The position numbers and the translations under genes are program-made. Shown here piece after piece: positions 56,254 through 64,000 of a stretch of 64,000 nt of DNA (position 1 is the first letter of the stretch; the number at the start of each line of letters is the position of its first letter). The stretch is from NCBI GenBank assembly GCA_023055425.1, contig JALGPY010000002.1, forward strand, positions 48,073,321 through 48,137,320, written 5' to 3'. Origin of the DNA: Linanthus parryae (Eukaryota > Streptophyta > Magnoliopsida > Ericales > Polemoniaceae). The notes under the pieces are model-generated. The model searched no databases. It worked only from the letters and a program-made list of their open reading frames with translations, and had not been told where the DNA came from.

Positions 56254-58681
56254 GAACGCACTCCCATTGAACTACGTTCGACTTGATCCTCAAAAGGGTA
56301 CGTAGGCAGCTTAAGGAACCACCTTGAGTGCAGTCGTAATCACCAAAATAACTCCTTCCCCCTAGAATCACCATCGTTGGATAAAATTTCCTCCAAATTA
56401 CAGATAGTTTGAAATCATGTTACGCAAGTTAAGTCACTTGAAAAAATTGCTAAATTTTCAGGACACATATCCCTTTGTTTCAAGAAGAGCCTGCTGGTGG
56501 AGATAGTATAACTGGTGTTAATTGTGTTAATTTCTAATACCATGCTCCGTGGTGGAAAGTAACGAATTATGTAAGAAGCATTACGATGCGATTCCTGGTA
56601 TCTTTGGTCTTTACGGTTTTATGTACCAAGAAATACTAATGCAATCATGTTTATGCGAACTCACTTGGCTAGGGATTAAATAAATTTTCCTGGTTCACTT
56701 CGTCGTATTTTTTTTGCGACGCGCGAATTAAGGGAATCATGTTACGATTGTTTTTTTAGGAAGCTCCATATCGTTGAGCATCTGAGTATGCAGGATAAAG
56801 GAATGGGAATTGTGAAGCACTGGGCATGAAAAACAATTATTTTCAGAGTTGGTAATATTTCTATTTCTCTTCGTATTATGCATGAACCCTAAACATAGCC
56901 ATGCATGCACATACGGAGGCAAATGCCCAATTCTAATGACACTTAAATGAAGAAGCAGATCAATCCATAGTTGCCCACTACAATGTAATGCAGTGACTGC
57001 GACATCGCAGTGACTGCGACAGCGCAGTGTCACCGTGCGGCATCTCAATTATACAGCTCCAAGATTTCTTCGGCATGGCCATCTAACAAGATGTGAAGGA
57101 AAGGTCATAGGATCCTTCGGTCCACCTTCACAACAAAGTCTACGCGAGTGGAGAATGGCGATGAAACCAAAAGTTAATTACGGAACAGGGACATTGTATC
57201 TTGATCTCCAGGCGTTATTATATTTTTTTTTTCATGGCGGCAACATGAATTCTCCATCACTCGCACATGGTGGTTGTGTTTTTAGACACCGTGGCTCCGC
57301 CGCTCGAGGGGATGTCATGGTTCCGATGGTTGTCATGTCTTCGTTATGTGAGTGAAGGCAGTGGCTCCTCCATGGGGACGTCATGACATCATAGCGTGGC
57401 TGCTCAAAAGGGGCGGTGGCTCGACGGCATCATGGCTATGACGCCAAAGTGGAACACGGGCACTCGAGAAACTACGAAACAAACGTGTTTCGTTTTAGTT
57501 ATTTTCAAGAAAGGTCCCAATTGTAGACACAGAAAGTTTGAAGCTCCAACATCGTGCTCCATGCAGGCAAGTCATGATTACTGTATGAACAACATGTTGT
57601 GACTCTTGGTTCTTTGCACGAATTAAACATATGGACTTCCTTGCACATTGAATAATCTTTCAACAAAGATAATTACCCTCGATGGAAAACTGGTACTGGG
57701 ACCAAGTTACTATCGTGGGCCTAGTTGATTTCTCCATTACCAACATAGCCGTAACAATAACAACCTGAGCAATACAAAAGTTGACGCAATCTGCTAGACA
57801 TTATGCAAACACAAGCAAAACATATTCACATGTTAAACCTTACTGTTTGTTTCCATGAATGCAATCAAGTAATTTTTAACAATAGTAAAAAATTTGCATC
57901 AATGTCAGCATGTGTGAGAAAAAAGAACATGCACTAGCGAGACATATGTGTCGAAAACATTCTTGCGGTAGCGGTACTAATGTGTTAGCAACGGAAGGAA
58001 AATTCACTGCTTTATGGCGTCCCTCCTCTACAACGAATTCGGCATGGGTGGAAGGAAAACCAACAAACACAAAGTTAGCTATGGATCAGGGCCGTCGTCG
58101 CTACAGTGACCTTCACATATCTTTGGTTTTCTGTCGCGGCGGATGTTTCCTCCAATTGGCTCAATTTCTTGAATACCGTGCATGACTCCATCACTTTGAA
58201 AGCTCTTGCACCTAGATTTAGACGGTGGGTTTTCTAGGAGAATGGACATCATGGCAGGCTTGCCTTAAGGAGGCGATTACTCATTCTGATCGAATGAACA
58301 TCCTGGAGGTTCCATCGCTCGAATTTACATTGTTGTGTTGCTCGAATGAGCATGATGGCTCCTCTGTTTGAGGGGATGTAATATCTTCTTTATGTAAACA
58401 AACGCGAAGATATCATCGTCGCTCTAATGGTCTTAATGGCTCCGTCCTTTGGTGGGCATCATAGCGCAGCCACTGGGAAGAGCAAGGGCTCCATCCCATG
58501 GACGGATATCATAGCGTAGCTGCTCGTGTGGACGTATGATGCCACAAGGATTCTTTTGATCACATCGGGGAGGAGGATCGCCATATCTCATGTCTCCCCG
58601 GAACCAAAACATTCACCCGCCCCTTAGCGATAACTTGCTTGGTGTCGTTTTGCTTCACCACTTTGTGGTAGGCAGCAGACA
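56254..58681 (+). other. element A unit 2 3' region, uninterrupted
   Basis: Non-coding. Gives the empty site of C at 57541-57545. Contains the GCAGTGACTGCGACA repeats (about 56990-57025) and diffuse CATCATAGCG repeats (57380-58520). Compared with unit 1 a 3-bp deletion (CTG(CCG)TTTGAGG, near 58365) is seen. Confidence 0.5.
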
Positions 58682-59130
58682 GGTGTCGGCAACTCGAGGA
58701 AGTGTGCTGGTGTTACCAGACGGTTCCTTCGATGAAGGGACAACCTCGTCGTCATTTTTTCCGTAAAAAGGCAGAAAAAAGGTGTCTGCAACTCGAGGAA
58801 GTGTGCTGGTGTTACCAGACGGTTCCGTCGATGAAGGGACAACCTTGTCGTCGTTTTCGCCACGGATAGGTGTCTGCAACTCGAGGAAGTGTGCTGGTGT
58901 TACCAGACGGTTCCATCGATGAAGGGACAACCTTGTCGTCGTTTTCGCCACGGATAGGTGTCTGCAACTCGAGGAAGTGTGTTGGTGTTACCACACGGTT
59001 CCTTCAATGAAGGGACAACCTCGTCGTCATTTTTTCCGTAAGAAGGCAGAAAAAAGGTGTCTGCAACTCGAGGAAGTGTGCTGGTGTTACCAGACGGTTC
59101 CATCGATGAAGGGACAACCTTGTCGTCGTG
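58682..59130. repeat. 99/88-bp tandem repeat array, element A unit 2
   Basis: Copies start at 58682, 58781, 58869, 58957 and 59056 (periods 99, 88, 88, 99). Same order as in unit 1, so the array predates the dimer. Confidence 0.85.
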
Positions 59131-59547
59131 AAATTCGTCGTAAATAGACAAGCCATCAGTCATGTGCGAATCCCGTAGGGTATATGAAAGTCTCGTTGTC
59201 GTCAGACCAAATAAGTCTTCGTCAAGGGACGTCAAATTTCGCAATAATTCTGAAAGATGGTCATCGCATGGATATCCGACATCGTATATTTTCACGTACG
59301 CTGTGAACTAAAACTCTTCATGCAGATAAAGAAATTTGAAAGAGGTCTGGTATAGGAGAGATTCCTCCATGGCCGCTTCATAATAGAATACATTGGAGCC
59401 ATGACGATGCGAGTCAGTAGGTAGGTTCGAGAATTTCATGTAGAGATACTTCCAGGCTGCAAAGCATTGAAGGACTGTAAAGTCCCAAAATGTCCAAACA
59501 ATGTCCTGCCAAAAAAAAAAAAATAACAGAGCAAGATATGAATGCAT
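58900..59547 (-). pseudogene. element A unit 2: decayed antisense ORF
   Basis: Counterpart of 46402-47049. Exon-like DIVWTFWDF to LYLHEEF, TAG at 59310-59308, then VKIYDVGYPCDDHLSELLRN in the same frame. One amino-acid difference from unit 1 is seen (MTDGL-S/P-IYD). The product is unrecognised. Confidence 0.45.
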
Positions 59548-60880
59548 CTATAACTACTCTGTGAGATGCAATCTTTATACTTTTGGAAAACACATAATTG
59601 AAGAAAAGCATGAATGAAAGAACGACGCTGCAACAACAAGGACAAATAAAGCGTGCTCGACTGCTGGAGGCTCTTTTGTGCCTCTTATCGAGCGAAAAGA
59701 AAAATCCAGGCGGTGTAGTAGGAATAACAACCGTATTAGCTGCTTGCACCCCAAACATAGAAGCCACAACGGAAGACAAAGGCAGCCCGATCGAGCCCTA
59801 GTTGTGTATCAGCTGGTTCTTGCAAAAGAAAAAAAATAGCAGCGAATAACAAAGCATGGATGAAAGAGGAATATGCAGCAGTACAGAGAGTGATGTAAAG
59901 ACCCGTCAAATTGTAGCAAGAGGCTCAATTGCCTAAACAAAGCGGAAGTCAAACAATAATATCAGGAACCAAAAGAGTGGGCTGCGACTAGCCAGTCCGG
60001 GTTTCAGCTCATCTTCTCTGGCGAAGGCAACATATTTGGAGAAACGCCGGCGAGCCGCAGCTGGAGCTTCAAACCTTAATTCACTTAGGTAAGAACAAAT
60101 GGCGGTGCCTCTGCTTACCAAGAAAGTAAATTATGAGAACAACTCTTGGTTGAGAAGAAATAAATCTACACCATTAGCTCGTCAAGAATCCACGAATCTG
60201 CAAGGAATGAAGATGGCGGGTTTAGATGACAGAAATTACAAGAGTGTGATATACAAAATAAAAAAAAAAAGTACATGCGTTATGAAAAAAAAAGAAGAAG
60301 GGGAAGAAGAAGAAGCTGAGGTGCTTTGGTTGAGCTTTGTAATTGCTTTTATAGCCAACACATGTGGCGGCAAGGGGTTCTAGGGAGCTTCCTTTGCAAT
60401 CAGTGAAAGGATCTCTTAAGATATTTGTTACAAAAGTTTCCAATCAGAGGTCACCGCCTCTACTAAATTAGGAAGAAGAATTTTCTTTCCCATGTGTTTG
60501 GTGCACCGCTCAAATTATTCTATGCGAGTCACTCTACATGACGGACCAACTCAAGGAATCTAATGGTCCTAGCGAGCAGGGGTCAGAAAACATTTTATTT
60601 TCGAACCCCAATCCAGCAGGGTCACTGTCACTAACCTTGTTTGCTACCTAATACTGCTAGCATGAACCGGTTACATCGCTCTCTAGCTTAGGGGATATAA
60701 TCTTTAGCAACTAAACATCAAAATTTCGTATCAAATAAGAAAGGAAAAGAGGTGAGATGCTAATACCTCATTACGAAAATGTATTTTTTTTGAGATAATC
60801 AAAATCAAAAGTCGAAGGACACAGAAAAAATATTTATCAAGACTCGCCCGCCGACAAGTTCAACAATCGGCGTACCAGTC
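59548..60880. other. element A unit 2 3' region with antisense promoter-like sequence
   Basis: Antisense TATA word CTATAAAAGC at 60354-60345, then a C/T-rich stretch read on the minus strand. No firm gene. Unit 1 has the same sequence with a few substitutions and a poly-A length change near 60260. Confidence 0.4.
60345..60354 (-). promoter_or_regulatory. antisense TATA-box candidate in element A unit 2
   Basis: CTATAAAAGC on the minus strand, followed by TTCTTCTTCTTCCCC-type leader sequence, about 800 bp upstream of the antisense ORF. Confidence 0.4.
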
Positions 60881-60893
60881 TTGAGGGGGCATT
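60881..60893 (+). promoter_or_regulatory. polypurine tract before element A LTR 3
   Basis: TTGAGGGGGCATT directly abuts LTR 3, identical to the tract before LTR 2 at 48382-48394. Confidence 0.75.
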
Positions 60894-61845
60894 TGTAGAC
60901 ACGCAAAATTTGTGACCAATCAAATAGTGCCATGTGTCAATTATTGCATAATTAAAAGGTGGGATCAAATAGCACTCACTGTCAAATTGCTACCCTTAAG
61001 CAATAATTAATAAGAGGATTAAACTGTAAATGTGATAAATCCTTATTTATAAGCAAGGACTGCTTATGGCGACGCCATGTCACTACATGACACGGCTACA
61101 AGTCAGCAACCTCAGCCAATAGTGTTGTGCCACTTGTCAAAATGATGCAGCTATCAAGCCTAGCAAGTTCGGCCAATCATCTTGCGCCACTTGTCAAGTT
61201 GATGCAGAAAATAAATAAATAAATAAATAATTATATTTATTTTCTACCTTGGCCAACAAGCCAGCCCATGCCTATATAAAGGGATCACCTCAGGCATATG
61301 GGAGACACAATTACATCTTGCAAGAAGGAGAGAGCTCTGAAGATCAAGCTTTTCAAGCCCCGACGAGTTCATCCATCATCAAGATCATCATCATCAAGCT
61401 CTTCGAAGTTCTTCATCAAGTTCTTCGAAGATCATCATCGAGTTCCTCAAGTCGTTGAAGATCTCCATCCACGTTCTTCAAGACACTCGAAGATCTTCAA
61501 GCCGTTCTTCGTGTTCTTCAAGGCGTTCATCGCGTTCTTCATCAACATCGAAGACATTCATCCGTCCGATCCGAGATCAAGCCTCTAAAGCCCTCGTTTG
61601 GCGTTTGTGTTCTTCGAGACCTTCGTCGCGTTCTTCGTCAAAATCAAAGGCCGCTCATCCGTTCGATCCGAGATCAAGCTGCTAAGCCCTCATTCGAAGT
61701 TTCAGGAGAAGAATCAGGGGATTTAATTTCTGTTTAGAAATTTATTATCAGAGATTGTAATCCACTTCATCAAAACATCAATAAAATATATTTGTTTCAC
61801 CGAATTTCTCGCTTTTATTTCCATTAGCATAAATTTGTGTGTACA
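60894..61845 (+). repeat. element A LTR 3
   Basis: 952 bp. Two differences from LTR 1 and LTR 2 noted: A for T at 60939 and A for G at 61692. Followed by the GTGAC duplication. Confidence 0.93.
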
Positions 61846-61850
61846 GTGAC
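61846..61850. repeat. target site duplication of element A, right copy (GTGAC)
   Basis: Identical to 10948-10952, which shows that the outer LTRs belong to one original insertion event. Confidence 0.9.
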
Positions 61851-64000
61851 ACCCCCGATTTTCACAATTCCAAAATCTGTTAAGTGTCGCTCCCCAACCA
61901 ATATCGCTCTTGCTGCAAGACGATTGGGAAGAAATAAAATAAACTCACCCAAACTATTTGTACAAACTAAAGTTCATTTAATGAAAAATATTGTATTGAG
62001 ACTAACAATTTATTTATCCAACCTCTAATAAATGTCTAACACTAACCATCTGTTAAAGGGAACTAATTAACTCAACATCATGTTTTATTTTATATCGTTT
62101 GCACATTTTCTGAAGGAGTGTGCAAACATTCTTGATAAATAATAAATAATCATGGTCGCAATACCAGTAGGTCAAACTTGCGTGTTGAGTATCACCCGTA
62201 TCGGGTGTTCTAGATATAGTCCCCTTAAATCACTCCAACATTGAAATTCATAAATTCATCTATATCCATCAATACTTTTTCCATTTGTAGGTTATGTGTG
62301 GCAATTAAATATACACCAGGATAAACTGGCACTCATAAAATTAATTAATCATGCAAACTCAATCACGCGATCGAGAATGCTTTAAGAGAACCAGCTAGCG
62401 CTAAACACTTAAATAACCACTTATGGCACACAATAAACAACAGTCATAGTATCATTTTGTACATAGGCTAGCAATTCCTTGACATTTCACAACTAATAAT
62501 ACACAACAACGATCGACATTTTGCTCCATGACCAGTTAATGCTCGAATTCTGCTATCACTGACACGAAAAAAAATTACCTTCAACTTATCATTATGTCTA
62601 ATGTCTAATTTATTCTGAAAGGTTCACCACGTCTGACACATGAATAAATATTCATCGTGACACTAGATTGTGCCAAGGCCGATTATGGCTCTACAATTCA
62701 CTAATCGGTACACAACTGAGCGGCAAAGCATTCAATTTTCATTCTTATTTTGATTACAATTTGATGTTGGATCAAATAAATATAAATAATTGCACAATCA
62801 GACACCCATTCACTCACAACACCATTTTCACTTTTGCGCCACACAATACTTGTGAGTATTTAAACATGCAATTCATGGTCATACATATTATGTGATTACC
62901 GAGGTATATCGTATATAAAAAATTAATACTTGTTCGAAGTTAAATCGTATCCTACTGTATTTCTAATTGAGATGTGATAGAAACTGAGGTGGTGACTACG
63001 TAATATATAATTAAACTAGACTAATGTGCAATTAAACTACATAAAGGTAAATGAACGATTATGATTAAATACAAATGCAACTAAACTAATAAGTAAATGC
63101 AAATTATCATGATGTTGAGAATTAAACTTGACATGTATGTTTTTGAATATTTGTATTTAATCTACTAATTTTGACTACAAGTTAAGAAACGTGATTCTAG
63201 TGTTACTCGCACCAGTAACCTACTACTCGTAATCGCCCTCAAGAACGCTGAAATCCAGTGGGTATGGTTGCCTTATGTTTTACTGCCTCCCGAGGATTAC
63301 TCTCTATTATATGACTTACCCATCACTTCAAATGGATGTCTGGCTGGATGTAGGGTAAGTCACATCTATCTGTCACAAAGTAGTCATAATCACGCAAGGT
63401 ACATAAGTAACCAATTTCTGGGCTGGAACATCGATTAACTATATTGAAAATCAACATTAATTAACCACGTTAATTAATAAAGCATCAACAAAATTTTATC
63501 GTTGTCGAAACTCGTTATATCACGAAAAATTATTAATAAACATTTTTTTTCCAAAATAATCAATCCATGCTAATCCGGACTAGTAAATTGCACGATACTC
63601 ATAGTAAAATATAAAGGATAAAGAAAATAGATGATATATATGAGGATAATGAAATTCAAGCATAATTTTAGCTTGTTAGAGTCGTCAATTATGCCGCCCG
63701 CCATGCAGCCCTCCGACCTCCTCGTGTGTTGCCTGTTTGCTCTTTTAACTCTCCTGCTAAAGAAAAACTAACATTTCGGTATGTGAAAGTATAATAAGTG
63801 TTAAGCAACTTCAAATGAATGTCTGACATATATTTATAGGCAACTATAGTTTAAAATGTGCAGTTGAAGGAATTGGAGCAGTGGAAGGTGAAGAATGTTG
63901 AGTAGTGGGGAATAATGGGTAAAATGGGATTGGCCGCCCTGATATTTTAACATGGTGTCATGACATTAGATGCAGTTTAATTCCATTTTTTCAAGCATTC
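61851..64000. other. AT-rich flank without a gene; possible old chromovirus-type LTR
   Basis: No coding sequence, primer site or polypurine tract is recognised. Removing element A joins TGTGAC (10947-10952) to ACCCCCG (from 61851). The resulting TGTGACACCCCCG is the typical 5' terminus of Del/Tekay chromovirus LTRs. The following AT-rich 2 kb would then be LTR sequence, but its other end is not in the window. Confidence 0.35.

Larger units (their letters stand above)
10953..61845 (+). mobile_element. element A: Tat-lineage Ty3/gypsy retrotransposon as a tandem LTR-INT-LTR-INT-LTR dimer
   Basis: Three LTRs of exactly 952 bp (10953-11904, 48395-49346, 60894-61845) alternate with two copies of one internal region. 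Only the outer ends carry the 5-bp duplication GTGAC. The internal region codes gag, protease, RT, a first RNase H, a second archaeal-type RNase H and integrase in that order. The double RNase H and the long 3' non-coding region are hallmarks of the Tat (Ogre/Retand-type) lineage. Unit 1 is interrupted by elements B and C; unit 2 is not. By eye the two units differ at about 20-25 positions over 12.5 kb, so the dimer is recent. Confidence 0.93.

Noticed and set aside
48395..60893. Unit 2 as an independent second insertion next to unit 1
   Set aside because: The middle LTR is shared, has no target duplication, and the only duplication matches the outermost LTRs.

Overview
This window is from a plant nuclear genome, most likely a eudicot. 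It has one intact intron-rich nuclear gene with a plastid-targeting leader, a small amount of old intergenic DNA, and about 51 kb of very young Ty3/gypsy LTR retrotransposons. No bacterial features, rRNA or tRNA genes or CRISPR arrays are visible.

Layout. 1-6.1 kb: a decayed Ty1/copia integrase remnant, a divergent 120-bp tandem repeat, a possible small unrecognised gene, and a 772-bp Mutator-type MITE with a perfect 9-bp target duplication. 6.1-10.0 kb, minus strand: a complete nine-exon FGGY carbohydrate kinase gene (plastid xylulose kinase-1 / D-ribulokinase type), whose splice phases and frame close throughout. 10.9-61.8 kb: a composite retrotransposon block. 61.85-64 kb: AT-rich DNA without a gene, perhaps an old chromovirus LTR.

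The composite block. Element A is a Tat-lineage Ty3/gypsy element in the arrangement LTR-internal-LTR-internal-LTR (three 952-bp LTRs), with a single target duplication GTGAC only at its outer edges. This is a tandem dimer made by LTR-LTR recombination. Unit 1 carries two further nested insertions that unit 2 lacks. Element B (13,679 bp, Athila-like, 1,602-bp LTRs, duplication GATAA) has gag-pol with one internal stop and an intact ORF in the env position. Element C (11,253 bp, Athila-like, 1,618-bp LTRs, duplication AAGCT) has gag-protease and the env-position ORF but no reverse transcriptase, RNase H or integrase. Subtracting B, C and their duplications leaves a unit 1 period of 12,500 bp against 12,499 bp for unit 2.

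The most interesting signal is non-coding. B and C differ strongly in sequence but share an architecture: (i) a hairpin at the LTR 5' terminus, maintained by paired base changes; (ii) a 15-bp U3 box at the same offset; (iii) clusters of short palindromes in U3 and again upstream of the env-position ORF, with different palindrome sequences in B and C; (iv) a 59-nt block with two stem-loops right after the gag/pol stop; (v) a hairpin just before the polypurine tract. C also carries eleven W-box cores in U3. I infer a duplicated cis-regulatory cassette that may drive both the LTR and an internal promoter for the env-position ORF. Element A also carries a decayed antisense ORF behind an antisense TATA box.

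All counts of differences were made by eye and should be recomputed by alignment.
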